The notes beneath the pieces are model-generated. The model had not been told where the DNA came from and did not search any database. It was given only the letters and a program-made list of their open reading frames with translations. From Chitinophaga sp. XS-30 (lineage in GTDB: Bacteria; Bacteroidota; Bacteroidia; Chitinophagales; Chitinophagaceae), in assembly GCF_008086345.1 (NCBI RefSeq), contig NZ_CP043006.1, forward strand, positions 2,416,032-2,480,031: DNA of 64,000 nucleotides, in the 5' to 3' direction. A program made the translations under genes and the position numbers. Shown piece after piece: positions 1-9,578 of the stretch (position 1 is the stretch's first letter; each line of letters opens with the position of its first letter).

Positions 1-2
1 CC

Positions 3-3000
3 GGGAGTTTTTCCACAGCGCTGGATGATCTGCTGGAATGGCCGGAAACGGTGAGCGTTGAAGGCTCCGCCACCGGGTTTACGGTAACGGGTACAACAGT
101 AACGATCGATGACAAGAATGGAGCAACTGCCGCCAACAAGATATTTACGATAACACCGGAAGCACTTTCCATTGCGGAAGGCGGCAGCACCAAAGTGTGG
201 ATACGTCTCCCTTCCCCGCAGATCACACAGGAAGCGCTGACGATCAATTTACAGGCCGGCGGGCTGACCAGCGCCACACTTGCGGCAAGCGAATATGCTT
301 TCCCGCCTTCGGTGACTATTCCTGCAGGCGAAAGTGAAATCTCTTTCGATCTGGATGCGTTGACGGATAATGTGATTGAACCGGTAGAACAGTTGGAGAT
401 CGAAGCCAGCGCCTCGGTGTATGGCACATCGGTTACAACCTCCGAACAGGTAGATATCACAGATAGTAATAATAAACTGATCACGCTCGGCGGTGCCACG
501 AGCATTACGGAAGGCAGCAGCGGCACGATCACGTTCAGCCTCCCCGTTGGTATCACCACAGCGGAAGCGATCACGATCAGCCTGGCTCCCGGCACGGCGA
601 CACCTGCAGTATCGGCAGCAGACTTCAGTCCCGCTTTGCTCACTTCGGTAACGATCCCCGCGGGCGGCAATAACGTTGACCTACAGGTGAACCCCGCCGC
701 CGACGGCATCCTGGAACCGACAGAAAAACTTCACCTGATCCCGACCGCCACGGGCTTTACTTTCAGCGCTGATGTAGAAGCAGATATCATCGACAACGAC
801 CACAGCGGCGCAACGATCGCGCTGAGCGCGTCCCAGTCCACGATCACGGAAGGCGGCGCGACCACAACGATCACGGCCACCCTGCAAGGCGGCCTTACCG
901 CCGGCAGCGATATCACGCTGACACTGGGCAAGTCCGGCAGCTCCACAGCAGGCAACGGCGATCACAGCGCCCTTGGCACGATCACAATCCTCTCCGGCGA
1001 AACAAATGGCAGCACAACGATCAGCGCTACGATAGACGACATTCTGGAACGAGACGAGACGCTGATCCTGGAAGGCACCGCCACCGGCTTCACAGTGACC
1101 GGCACGACGCTGACGATCACAGACGCCAGCGGCCCGAAAACCTTGACGATGACCGCTGACGCTACAACGGTAACAGAAGGCAACACGGTGACCGTATGGC
1201 TTCGGCTGCCGACCAATATCACGACTTCTGAAGCGATCACGATACAGCTTGACCCTGGCCCCGGCACGGAAGCCACCGCCCCAGACTACGCCTTCCCTGC
1301 CTCGGTCACACTCCCGGTAAATGCCAACGAAGTCTCCTTTACGGTAACGGCCAACACAGATGATATCATAGAACCGGACGAACTGCTGGAACTGAGCGCA
1401 GAAGCTACGATCTTCGATGTACCGGCGAGCGCAACAGCATCGGTAGACATCATCGATGCCACCGGCACCGCCGCGAACAGAACGATCACGCTCAGCGGCG
1501 CTATAAGCATCACCGAAGGCAGCAGCGGCACGATCACGTTTAGCCTTCCTTCGGGTATCACCTCCACCGAAGATATTGTGATCAGTCTTGCAGTTGGCAC
1601 GGCTACACCAGCAACCAGTGCAACAGATTTTGATCCTGCCATTCCGGCTACGGTGACGATCCCGGCAGGAACAGAGTATGTTGATCTGCAACTGGATGCG
1701 GATGCGGACGGCCTGCTGGAACCGATAGAAAAGCTTCACCTGATCCCGACCGCCACTGGCTTTACTTTCAGCGCTGATGTGGAAGCAGATATCATCGACA
1801 ACGACCACAGCGGCGCAACGATCGCGCTGAGCGCGTCCCAGTCCACGATCACGGAAGGCGGCGCGACAACCACGATCACGGCCACCCTGCAAGGCGGCCT
1901 TACCGCCGGCAGCGATATCACGCTGACACTGGGCAAATCCGGCAGCTCCACCGCAGGCAACGGCGATCACAGCGCCCTTGGTACGATCACGATCCTCTCC
2001 GGCGAAACAAATGGCAGCACAACGATCAGCGCTACGATAGACGATATCCTTGAGCGTGACGAGACGCTGATCCTGGAAGGCACCGCCACGGGCTTCACGG
2101 TGACCGGCACGACGCTGACGATCACGGACGTCAGCGGCCCGAAAACCTTGACGATGACACCTGATGCCACAACGGTGACGGAAGGCAATACGGTCACGGT
2201 ATGGCTTCGGCTGCCGACCAATATCACGACTTCTGAAGCGATCACAATACAGCTTGACCCTGGCCCCGGTACGGAAGCCGCAGGAACAGACTACGCTTTC
2301 CCTGCCACGGTCACGCTCCCGGTAAATGCTAATGAAGTCTCCTTTACGGTAACGGCCAACACAGATGATATCATAGAACCGAACGAACTGCTGGAACTGC
2401 TGGCAGAAGCCACGGTCTTCGATGTACCGGCGAGCGCAACAGCATCGGTAGACATCATCGACGCCACCGGCACGGCTGCAAACAGAATGATCACACTCGG
2501 CGGCGCAACAAGCATCACCGAAGGCAACAGCGGCACGATCACGTTCAGCCTCCCTTCAGGCATCACGACCGCGGAAGCGATCACGATCAGCCTGTCCACC
2601 GGCACAGCGACACCTGCAGTATCGGCCGCGGACTTCAGTCCTGCTTTGCTCACTACGGTAACGATCCCCGCAAACGGCAACAGCGGCAGCCTGCAAGTCA
2701 GTCCCACCGCCGACGGCATCCTGGAACCGACAGAAAAGCTTCACCTGATCCCGACCGCCACGGGCTTTACCTTCAGCGCTGATGTGGAAGCAGATATCAT
2801 CGACAACGACCACAGCGGCGCAACGATCGCGCTGAGCGCGTCCCAGTCCACGATCACGGAAGGCGGCGCGACAACCACGATCACGGCCACCCTGCAAGGC
2901 GGCCTTACCGCCGGCAGCGATATCACGCTGACACTGGGCAAATCCGGCAGCTCCACCGCAGGCAACGGCGATCACAGCGCCCTTGGTACGATCACGATCC

Positions 3001-6000
3001 TCTCCGGCGAAACAAATGGCAGCACAACGATCAGCGCTACGATAGACGATATCCTTGAGCGTGACGAGACGCTGATCCTGGAAGGCACCGCCACGGGCTT
3101 CACGGTGACCGGCACGACGCTGACGATCACGGACGTCAGCGGCCCGAAAACCTTGACGATGACACCTGATGCCACAACGGTGACGGAAGGCAATACGGTC
3201 ACGGTATGGCTTCGGCTGCCGACCAATATCACGACTTCAGAAGCAATCACGATACAACTAGACCCAGGCCCCGGCACGGAAGCCACCGCCACAGACTACG
3301 CCTTCCCTGCCTCGGTCACACTCCCGGTAAACGCCAACGAAGTCTCCTTTACGGTAACGGCCAACACAGATGATATCATAGAACCGGACGAACTGCTGGA
3401 ACTGAGCGCAGAAGCCACGATCTTTGATGTACCAGCCAGCGCAGCCACTACAATAGACCTCGCAGACGCCACCGGCACCGCCGCAAACAGAACGATCACG
3501 CTCGGCGGCGCCACGAGCATTACAGAAGGCAACAGCGGCACGATCACATTCAGCCTCCCTTCAGGCATCACCACAGCGGAAGCGATCACGATCAGCCTGG
3601 CCACCGGCACAGCAACGCCTGCAGCCACTGCGGTAGACTTTAGTCCAGCTTTACCCAATACGATAACGATCCCTGCGAACGGCAACAGCGCAAGCTTGCA
3701 GGTGAACCCCACCGCCGATGGCCTGCTGGAACCGACAGAAAAGCTTCACCTGGTTCCGACAGCCACTGGCTTTACTTTCAGCGCTGATGTAGAAGCAGAT
3801 ATCATCGACAACGACCACAGCGGCGCAACGATCGCGCTGAGCGCGTCCCAGTCCACGATCACGGAAGGCGGCGCGACAACCACGATCACGGCCACCCTGC
3901 AAGGCGGCCTTACCGCCGGCAGCGATATCACGCTAACACTGAGCAAGTCCGGCAGCTCCACAGCAGGCAACGGGGATCACAGCGCCCTTGGCACGATCAC
4001 GATCCTCTCCGGCGAAACAAATGGCAGCACAACGATCAGCGCTACGGCAGACGACATTCTGGAACGTGACGAGACCCTGATCCTGGAAGGCACCGCTACG
4101 GGCTTCACGGTGACCGGCACAACGCTGACGATTACGGACGCCAGCGGCCCGAAAACCTTGACGATGACACCTGATGCCACAACGGTGACGGAAGGCAATA
4201 CGGTCACCGTATGGCTTCGGCTGCCCGCCAATATCACGACTTCTGAAGCGATCACGATACAACTAGACCCAGGCCCCGGCACGGAAGCCACCGCCACAGA
4301 CTACGCCTTCCCTGCCACGGTCACACTCCCGGTAAATGCCAACGAAGTCTCCTTTACGGTAACGGCCAGCACAGACGATATCATAGAACCGGACGAACTG
4401 CTGGAACTGCTGGCAGAAGCCACGATCTTTGATGTACCAGCCAGCGCAGCCACTACAATAGACCTCGCAGACGCCACCGGCACCGCTGCAAACCGAACGA
4501 TCACGCTCGGCGGCGCCACGAGCATTACCGAAGGCAGCAGCGGCACGATCACGTTCAGCCTCCCTTCAGGCATCACGACCGCGGAAGCGATCACGATCAA
4601 CCTGTCCACCGGCACAACTACACCCGCTGTATCAGCAGCAGACTTCAGTCCCGCTCTGGGCACCACGGTCACGATCCCTGCAAACGGCAACAGCGGAAGC
4701 CTGCAGGTGAACCCCGCCGCCGACGGTGTAATTGAACCCGCGGAGAAACTGCACCTCCTGCCATCAGCTGCAGGATTTACGTTCAGTGGGGATGTGCTTA
4801 TTGATATCCTTGATGAGAACCATAGCGGCACCATAACAATAACTTCCGCTCCAACAGCAATATTGGAAGCCGGGGCAGCAGCTGCCATCACGGTAAGCCT
4901 GCCGGGAGCATTGCTGGCCGGTAGTGATATTGAAGTGAGCATCAACCGCGGCGCATCTTCAACAGCAGCAGTAACGGACCACAGCACATTACCGGCCTCG
5001 GTGATCATTAAAGCCGGAGAACATGCCACTTCGTTTAACATCACCGCACCGGCAGATAATATCCTGGAATCCACGGAAACCCTCGTTATTGAAGGAACGG
5101 CCGCAGCTTACAGCGTAAGCTCCGCCACCCTGCAGATCGAGGACGCCACCCGCCTGGACCCCGCCAATACCCTGATCTCGCTGTCCCCGTCAAACAGCAC
5201 CATCATGGAAGGCCATACGGCGCAGTTCTTTGTGAGCCTGCCTGCCGGTATCGTTTCCAGTACGCCGGTCGTCGTTAATATGTCCAAAACCGCAGCAGGT
5301 TCTACCGCTGCCGATACAGACCATACACAGATCCCGGCAGATATTACCATCCCTGCCATGGCCAGCAAAAGTGCGGATTTCAATATCTCCGCAGTGACCG
5401 ACGGCATCATCGAACCGCAGGAAACATTACAGGTAGACGGTACAGTGCCAGCAGGGTTCACCTTCGCCGGCACTACGATCAATATCAACGATGCCACCGG
5501 CGCGAATCCGGCGAACCGGCAGATCACCATCACCATTGATGCTACGGTGTTGCACGAAGGCGCTTCCGGCAAAGTGACCTTTGCGCTGCCCTCCGGCATC
5601 ACCACAGCAACGGCGATACCGCTGACGGTAACCGCAGACGCAGCTTATTCCGCAGTTGCCGCAGATTACACGCTTACACCCGCGAATATTGAGATCGCCG
5701 CAGGCGGCAACCAGACAGAAGTTGTGCTGCTGGCCGTGCAGGACAATACACCGGAAGCCACGGAAGAGCTGCACCTTGCCGCTACCGCCACAGGATTCAC
5801 GATTATCCCCGGACAGCCGGTCACCATTCCCGGAGACGCAGCGCCCTCACTCACCGTAACGGCATTGAAAACAACCGATGCGGCAGAGCCCTCAGCAAAT
5901 GGCCTGTTCACACTGCAACTGGCAGGCGGCGCCACCGCCCCGGCGGATATTGTTGTTCAATTCACCGTAGCAGGATCGGCCACCGCCGGAACCGACTATA

Positions 6001-7610
6001 CCGCTTTATCCGGTCAGGCTGTGATCGCGGCAGGAGAAAACAGTGTAACCATCCCGGTTATCGTCCAGGATGATCTGCTGGTAGAAGGAGAGGAGACGAT
6101 ACTGCTTGCGGTGCAGTCCGCCGCATACGAGTTCCTCGGCAATCCGGTAAGCTGCACAGTAAACAACAGTAATGTGGCGATGAACATAGCGGACAATCCG
6201 GCTTACGACAGAAGTATCCGCATCGAAAAGATAGCAGACGCCGCAGAGCCCGCCACCCAGGGCAGCGCCCGCGTCCGCTTCAAGGGTAATATCACCGCTG
6301 CGGAACCGGTAACAGTTACTTACAGCATAGCAGGAACAGCCACCGGGGGAACGGACTATACCACCCTTTCCGGAACGGTCACCATTCCGGCAGGGGAGCA
6401 GGAAGTCCTGATAACGATCAGCCCGCTGGACGATAATATCCAGGAGGGAAATGAAACGGTGATACTGCAACTGACGGGAGCTTCATCCGCTGTTCCGGGC
6501 TGGACGCTGGCCGCACAGCAGGAAGTAACGATCAGTCTCGTGGATAATGATGTGGTGACCATGGAAGTGTTCGCCGCAGAAGAAGTGGCGGAAGGCGCTG
6601 TATTGCCGGTAACGTTGCGGGCATCGCAGCTGTCGCCCGTAGATATCCCGGTAACCATTTCCCTCCAGCATGATGCATTCAGGACTGTCAGCCCCAGCGT
6701 TCCGCAGAATGGCGCAACACTGACGGTCATATTGCCGGCCAATCAGCTGGAGATCAGCTTCAACATCGGCCTGGAAGATAACGAGACCAACGATGACGAT
6801 GGATTTGTAAACCTGCACATTGAGCCGAAGCCCAGCGGCGGGAACCCATATGGCAAAGGCGCTAGGGGCCATACCGCTACCCGGATAACAGACAACGACC
6901 CGCTGGAGATCAGTTTCAGCAAGGATACGGTAAGGGTAATGGAAGGCCATTCCGGTACAACATCGATGACATTCACCATTGCGCTGAGCCGCCAGAGTAC
7001 CCGCGGGATCACCCTGCACTATGCATTCGGCGATGCATTCGAAGGAGGAGGGGCAGACAGGGACCCGCAGCGCGCCAATCCGGGTGAAGATTATCATGCC
7101 CTGATCACCTCGCTGGTCATTCCGCCATTGCAGGATGAAGCCGATATCGTAGTGCCGGTATTCGGTGACGTGGGTGCCGAGGAAGATGAGTATTTCGCAC
7201 TCAGGCTTAAAAATGCTACCGTCGTATCCGGACAGCACCTGCCTGCGATCGGTACGCGGAACATAGCCATTGGTGGTATCATGAACGATGATCTGGCCAT
7301 CGATATGGAGATCAGGGTCAGCAATGCGCTGTCACCCAACGGTGATGGCAAAAACGATGTGATGATCATTGAGAATATAGAGAAGTACCCGCGCAACGAG
7401 ATCGTGATCGTTAACCGCTGGGGTGGCACGATCTATAAAACAAGCAATTACAATAACCAGTCGAATAATTTCAAAGGCCGCTCCAACACAGGCGGCGGAA
7501 CCGGGAATGATCTGCCGGACGGCTCTTATTTCTATATCCTGCATGTGTGGGACAGCAATGGTAAAATGCAGCGTCATACCGGCTATATCGTTTTGAAACA
7601 TGCCAATTAA
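3..7610 (+). CDS. Giant Calx-beta-like repeat protein with gliding-motility (T9SS type B) C-terminal domain, 5'-partial
   Basis: The frame is open to the window's left edge, and the first codons already match the repeat consensus (DDxLE...EGxATGFTVTGTT), so the gene begins upstream. About 2,535 codons are visible. Most of the protein is tandem beta-sandwich modules of about 110 residues with the Calx-beta-like pattern xITEGxxxTxTxxL...D.LEP.E.L.L. They are grouped as a three-module unit of 335 residues (1,005 bp) in four nearly identical copies, then more diverged modules. The last ~90 residues (ALSPNGDGKND, IVIVNRWGG, LPDGSYFYIL) are the gliding-motility-associated C-terminal sorting domain recognised by type IX secretion. 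The product is therefore probably exported and held at the cell surface as an adhesin. The gene is followed at once by a PorP/SprF-family gene, the usual partner of type B cargo. The ligand is unknown. Confidence 0.93.
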   Translation, partial: GSFSTALDDLLEWPETVSVEGSATGFTVTGTTVTIDDKNGATAANKIFTITPEALSIAEGGSTKVWIRLPSPQITQEALTINLQAGGLTSATLAASEYAFPPSVTIPAGESEISFDLDALTDNVIEPVEQLEIEASASVYGTSVTTSEQVDITDSNNKLITLGGATSITEGSSGTITFSLPVGITTAEAITISLAPGTATPAVSAADFSPALLTSVTIPAGGNNVDLQVNPAADGILEPTEKLHLIPTATGFTFSADVEADIIDNDHSGATIALSASQSTITEGGATTTITATLQGGLTAGSDITLTLGKSGSSTAGNGDHSALGTITILSGETNGSTTISATIDDILERDETLILEGTATGFTVTGTTLTITDASGPKTLTMTADATTVTEGNTVTVWLRLPTNITTSEAITIQLDPGPGTEATAPDYAFPASVTLPVNANEVSFTVTANTDDIIEPDELLELSAEATIFDVPASATASVDIIDATGTAANRTITLSGAISITEGSSGTITFSLPSGITSTEDIVISLAVGTATPATSATDFDPAIPATVTIPAGTEYVDLQLDADADGLLEPIEKLHLIPTATGFTFSADVEADIIDNDHSGATIALSASQSTITEGGATTTITATLQGGLTAGSDITLTLGKSGSSTAGNGDHSALGTITILSGETNGSTTISATIDDILERDETLILEGTATGFTVTGTTLTITDVSGPKTLTMTPDATTVTEGNTVTVWLRLPTNITTSEAITIQLDPGPGTEAAGTDYAFPATVTLPVNANEVSFTVTANTDDIIEPNELLELLAEATVFDVPASATASVDIIDATGTAANRMITLGGATSITEGNSGTITFSLPSGITTAEAITISLSTGTATPAVSAADFSPALLTTVTIPANGNSGSLQVSPTADGILEPTEKLHLIPTATGFTFSADVEADIIDNDHSGATIALSASQSTITEGGATTTITATLQGGLTAGSDITLTLGKSGSSTAGNGDHSALGTITILSGETNGSTTISATIDDILERDETLILEGTATGFTVTGTTLTITDVSGPKTLTMTPDATTVTEGNTVTVWLRLPTNITTSEAITIQLDPGPGTEATATDYAFPASVTLPVNANEVSFTVTANTDDIIEPDELLELSAEATIFDVPASAATTIDLADATGTAANRTITLGGATSITEGNSGTITFSLPSGITTAEAITISLATGTATPAATAVDFSPALPNTITIPANGNSASLQVNPTADGLLEPTEKLHLVPTATGFTFSADVEADIIDNDHSGATIALSASQSTITEGGATTTITATLQGGLTAGSDITLTLSKSGSSTAGNGDHSALGTITILSGETNGSTTISATADDILERDETLILEGTATGFTVTGTTLTITDASGPKTLTMTPDATTVTEGNTVTVWLRLPANITTSEAITIQLDPGPGTEATATDYAFPATVTLPVNANEVSFTVTASTDDIIEPDELLELLAEATIFDVPASAATTIDLADATGTAANRTITLGGATSITEGSSGTITFSLPSGITTAEAITINLSTGTTTPAVSAADFSPALGTTVTIPANGNSGSLQVNPAADGVIEPAEKLHLLPSAAGFTFSGDVLIDILDENHSGTITITSAPTAILEAGAAAAITVSLPGALLAGSDIEVSINRGASSTAAVTDHSTLPASVIIKAGEHATSFNITAPADNILESTETLVIEGTAAAYSVSSATLQIEDATRLDPANTLISLSPSNSTIMEGHTAQFFVSLPAGIVSSTPVVVNMSKTAAGSTAADTDHTQIPADITIPAMASKSADFNISAVTDGIIEPQETLQVDGTVPAGFTFAGTTININDATGANPANRQITITIDATVLHEGASGKVTFALPSGITTATAIPLTVTADAAYSAVAADYTLTPANIEIAAGGNQTEVVLLAVQDNTPEATEELHLAATATGFTIIPGQPVTIPGDAAPSLTVTALKTTDAAEPSANGLFTLQLAGGATAPADIVVQFTVAGSATAGTDYTALSGQAVIAAGENSVTIPVIVQDDLLVEGEETILLAVQSAAYEFLGNPVSCTVNNSNVAMNIADNPAYDRSIRIEKIADAAEPATQGSARVRFKGNITAAEPVTVTYSIAGTATGGTDYTTLSGTVTIPAGEQEVLITISPLDDNIQEGNETVILQLTGASSAVPGWTLAAQQEVTISLVDNDVVTMEVFAAEEVAEGAVLPVTLRASQLSPVDIPVTISLQHDAFRTVSPSVPQNGATLTVILPANQLEISFNIGLEDNETNDDDGFVNLHIEPKPSGGNPYGKGARGHTATRITDNDPLEISFSKDTVRVMEGHSGTTSMTFTIALSRQSTRGITLHYAFGDAFEGGGADRDPQRANPGEDYHALITSLVIPPLQDEADIVVPVFGDVGAEEDEYFALRLKNATVVSGQHLPAIGTRNIAIGGIMNDDLAIDMEIRVSNALSPNGDGKNDVMIIENIEKYPRNEIVIVNRWGGTIYKTSNYNNQSNNFKGRSNTGGGTGNDLPDGSYFYILHVWDSNGKMQRHTGYIVLKHAN
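721..4740 (+). repeat. Four tandem 1,005-bp coding repeats
   Basis: Blocks starting near 721, 1726, 2731 and 3736 share long stretches of identical DNA, for example the segment coding for HLIPTATGFTFSADVEADI. The period is 1,005 bp (335 codons), so frame is kept. Similarity is at the nucleotide level, with mostly synonymous differences, which points to recent duplication or gene conversion. Partly matching sequence at the window's left end suggests that further units lie upstream. Confidence 0.9.
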
Positions 7611-7620
7611 AAAGAGAACT

Positions 7621-8532
7621 ATGAAAATCCGTTTATGGAAGCTCCTGGCAGCAGGGATCATCAGCTGTAGTGCGGAACAGGCCGCAGCGCAGCAGCATCC
7701 CGTATATGCCCAATACCTGTTCAACGGAATGGTAGTGAATCCCGCTTACCCTTCCATGGATGAGTTCAGCAGTGCGACAGTAGTGGCACGTAATCAATGG
7801 GTAGGGATGGAGGGTGCGCCCAGCACAGGCACTTTTTCTTTCTACTCGCCACTGAAAGCTACCAGGACCAGCATCGGTTTTCTGGCGATGCAGGACAAGA
7901 TCACCATCTATTCACAAACCGGCTTTCACCTGAACGTATCGCAAAAGGTCAAGCTGGATGACAAGCTTTTCCTGGCATTGGGGCTGAAAGGGGGGATGGA
8001 GCAATTCCGGGAGAACAACACCCATCTGGCTACCGATGATCCCGTTTTTGCGCAGGATCAGCAGTACTGGAAGACGGATATAGGATTCGGCTTCATGCTC
8101 TATTCCGAAAAGTTTTTCGTTGGCCTGGCCGCGCCTTCGTTCCATAATTTCGACCTGGGCAATTCTGTTAATAAAGTGGCATTCAAACGGCATTTATACC
8201 TGCATGGCGGTATGATCCTGGATGTGAATAAAGACATCAAATTCCGGCCGGGGTTGTTGTTCCGCCAGGTAGGCGGGGCCGGGATACAGATGGATGTGAA
8301 TGCTTCCTTCCTCTTTAAGAATGTGTTATGGGCCGGTGTTACCTGGCGCACGGAAAAAACCGCTGCGGCCATGATGCAGTTGCAGCTCACCAAAGGGTTC
8401 CAGCTGGGATATGCGTACGACTTTGCTTCCGCAGGTTATCTGAACGGTATCCAGAGCGGATCTCACGAGCTGATGCTGAATTACCGTTTCTCTTTTACCA
8501 AAGGAAAGACACTGACCCCGCGCATGTTTTAG
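7621..8532 (+). CDS. PorP/SprF family type IX secretion outer-membrane protein
   Basis: A 303-residue protein with a signal peptide (MKIRLWKLLAAGIIS..., cleavage near AAAQQ). It continues with the family hallmarks QHPVYAQYLFNGMVVNPAY, a central YSPLKATRTSIGF segment and a C-terminal strand ending in LMLNYRFSF. PorP/SprF proteins are outer-membrane beta barrels that anchor or help export particular T9SS cargo; SprF serves the adhesin SprB in Flavobacterium. The neighbouring giant gene carries a type B sorting domain, so the two probably form a cargo/anchor pair. An in-frame ATG at 7600 overlaps the upstream gene. I chose ATG 7621 because the signal peptide begins there and the overlap disappears. 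Confidence 0.9.
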   Translation: MKIRLWKLLAAGIISCSAEQAAAQQHPVYAQYLFNGMVVNPAYPSMDEFSSATVVARNQWVGMEGAPSTGTFSFYSPLKATRTSIGFLAMQDKITIYSQTGFHLNVSQKVKLDDKLFLALGLKGGMEQFRENNTHLATDDPVFAQDQQYWKTDIGFGFMLYSEKFFVGLAAPSFHNFDLGNSVNKVAFKRHLYLHGGMILDVNKDIKFRPGLLFRQVGGAGIQMDVNASFLFKNVLWAGVTWRTEKTAAAMMQLQLTKGFQLGYAYDFASAGYLNGIQSGSHELMLNYRFSFTKGKTLTPRMF

Positions 8533-8738
8533 CATCAGTATAATTACATATTCCGTTCAAAAATATCCAAACCGGGAATCCGCCTGACTACCGTTTACGT
8601 ACATACCGAAAATAACCGCCCGGCCTGTTAAACATTCAACAGCATTATTTGTTAAACAAACAGGCTTGACAGTTAGATCGCTCTTTCAGATACTTGTGCA
8701 AAAATTAGTTAATAGTTAGTTATCCTAACGTAAATAGT

Positions 8739-8768
8739 TTGATTGTTCATTTTCTTTTTATAGATTTG
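8739..8768 (+). promoter_or_regulatory. Bacteroidota-type promoter (TTTG - 18 nt - TAGATTTG)
   Basis: TTTG at 8739-8742 and TAGATTTG at 8761-8768 match the -33 and -7 boxes of Bacteroidota housekeeping promoters with an 18-nt spacer. No ORF follows before the hairpin at 8902, so a transcript starting near 8775 would be non-coding. Confidence 0.5.
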
Positions 8769-8774
8769 AATAGT

Positions 8775-8935
8775 GTGGTACAGCAATTGAGAGAGAAGTT
8801 CGGAGTTCTTTATAAACAGGTTATTATCAGTCGTTGAAGATATTTGCAGGCTTTATTCCTGTATGAATTTTTTGTCTTAAGCTAAATTGGAGAAAAAAAA
8901 CGAGCCTGATGTTCGTGTCGGGCTCATTTCTTTTT
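8775..8935 (+). ncRNA. Candidate small RNA between promoter 8739-8768 and hairpin 8902-8925
   Basis: Predicted only from a good promoter followed about 130 nt later by a hairpin with a T-rich tail, with no ORF between. The segment before the hairpin (TTTTGTCTTAAGC, TAAATTGGAG) recurs at 9001, so the 3' part belongs to a repeat family. No known RNA family recognised. Confidence 0.3.
8868..8935 (+). repeat. Hairpin repeat, copy 1
   Basis: TTTTGTCTTAAGC then TAAATTGGAG leads into a stem GAGCCTGA (8902-8909) / TCGGGCTC (8918-8925), followed by a T-rich tail. The stem has one wobble pair. It looks like an intrinsic terminator and is near-identical to copies at 9001 and 9272. Confidence 0.7.
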
Positions 8936-9000
8936 ACATAGCCGCCGCAAATATTGATATTCAATGACGATCAACATATTATTATTAGGGAATAAGGGAT

Positions 9001-9061
9001 TTTTGTCTTAAGCTAAATTGGAGAAAAACGAGCCTGATTGTCGTATCGGGCTCCTCTTTTT
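9001..9061 (+). repeat. Hairpin repeat, copy 2
   Basis: Same TTTTGTCTTAAGC / TAAATTGGAG lead as copy 1. Stem GAGCCTGA (9030-9037) / TCGGGCTC (9046-9053), loop TTGTCGTA, then a T-rich tail. It could end transcripts that read past copy 1. Confidence 0.7.
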
Positions 9062-9093
9062 AAGATGGTTTTATTTTATTTATGGATATTCAG

Positions 9094-9122
9094 GCCTGGG
9101 AACGTAGTCCCAGGCTTTTTTG
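9094..9122 (+). terminator. Intrinsic terminator
   Basis: Perfect 8-bp stem GCCTGGGA / TCCCAGGC with a 6-nt loop followed by seven T. Unrelated in sequence to the flanking repeat hairpins. Confidence 0.75.
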
Positions 9123-9182
9123 TTCCCGGCCTGCCATTATCCGATAAACAACAGTAGTATATACTTGGTGAATATTTTTTTG

Positions 9183-9190
9183 TAGATTTG
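9183..9190 (+). promoter_or_regulatory. Second TAGATTTG -7 box
   Basis: TAGATTTG matches TAnnTTTG exactly. A -33 box is poor (TTGG at 9165 is too close). A transcript from about 9197 would end at hairpin copy 3 (9285-9314) or run on into the small gene at 9360. Confidence 0.35.
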
Positions 9191-9271
9191 ATACAACGCC
9201 AACTGAAATTCACGCGACAATACAATTAATTTATTGATATATACCTTTTTTATCCACTTTGCATTACTAGT

Positions 9272-9314
9272 TAATTTGGAGGATGGGCCTGATTGTCGAA
9301 TCGGGCTCTTTTTT
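9272..9314 (+). repeat. Hairpin repeat, copy 3 (shorter lead)
   Basis: TTAATTTGGAGGA resembles the TAAATTGGAG lead of copies 1 and 2. The hairpin GGGCCTGA (9285-9292) / TCGGGCTC (9301-9308) has loop TTGTCGAA and six T after it. Confidence 0.65.
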
Positions 9315-9359
9315 ATTCCATCTTTTCCTGAAAATTCGTAGATTTATTTAAACGGAAGA

Positions 9360-9566
9360 ATGGCCACCAATGCTGAAATATGGATCACTTTATTCGCTAT
9401 GCTGCATATATGGCTGGTAGTGAGGTTTTGTGTGCTGCATACTTTCAGGGAGGCAAATAATCGCCCGTATCATCTGAAATGGCTGATGCTGGTCTTTTTT
9501 CTCCCGTTCGTTGGATATGGGCTGTATTTCTGGCTTACCCGGCGTTACGTGACGGACAAATCCTGA
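9360..9566 (+). CDS. Small PLDc_N-like two-helix membrane protein
   Basis: 68 residues with two hydrophobic segments (about residues 8-27 and 40-58) around a basic loop. The second ends FLPFVGYGLYFWLTRR, which matches the P-x-x-G-x-x-x-Y-x pattern of the phospholipase-D-nuclease N-terminal (PLDc_N) domain. Standalone PLDc_N proteins are common in Bacteroidota and their role is unknown. It lies just behind hairpin repeat copy 3 and is convergent with the PrsW gene (13 bp between stops). It has no catalytic residues and is not an enzyme on its own. Confidence 0.7.
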   Translation: MATNAEIWITLFAMLHIWLVVRFCVLHTFREANNRPYHLKWLMLVFFLPFVGYGLYFWLTRRYVTDKS

Positions 9567-9578
9567 TCATCCGCTCAT

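Larger units (their letters stand above)
8533..9359. other. 827-bp intergenic region with promoter boxes and repeated hairpins
   Basis: No convincing protein gene. The stretch is AT-rich. It holds two TAGATTTG boxes (8761 and 9183) that fit the Bacteroidota -7 consensus TAnnTTTG, three related hairpins with T-tracts (8902, 9030, 9285) and one unrelated perfect terminator (9094). This layout suits one or more short non-coding transcripts. Confidence 0.6.

Noticed and set aside
681..7724. Many long open frames on the minus strand opposite the adhesin gene (up to 429 codons)
   Set aside because: They come from the GC-rich repeat DNA of the plus-strand gene, have no family match and repeat with the same 1,005-bp period.
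7332..7724. Minus-strand frame spanning the adhesin/PorP junction
   Set aside because: Overlaps two well-supported genes on the other strand.
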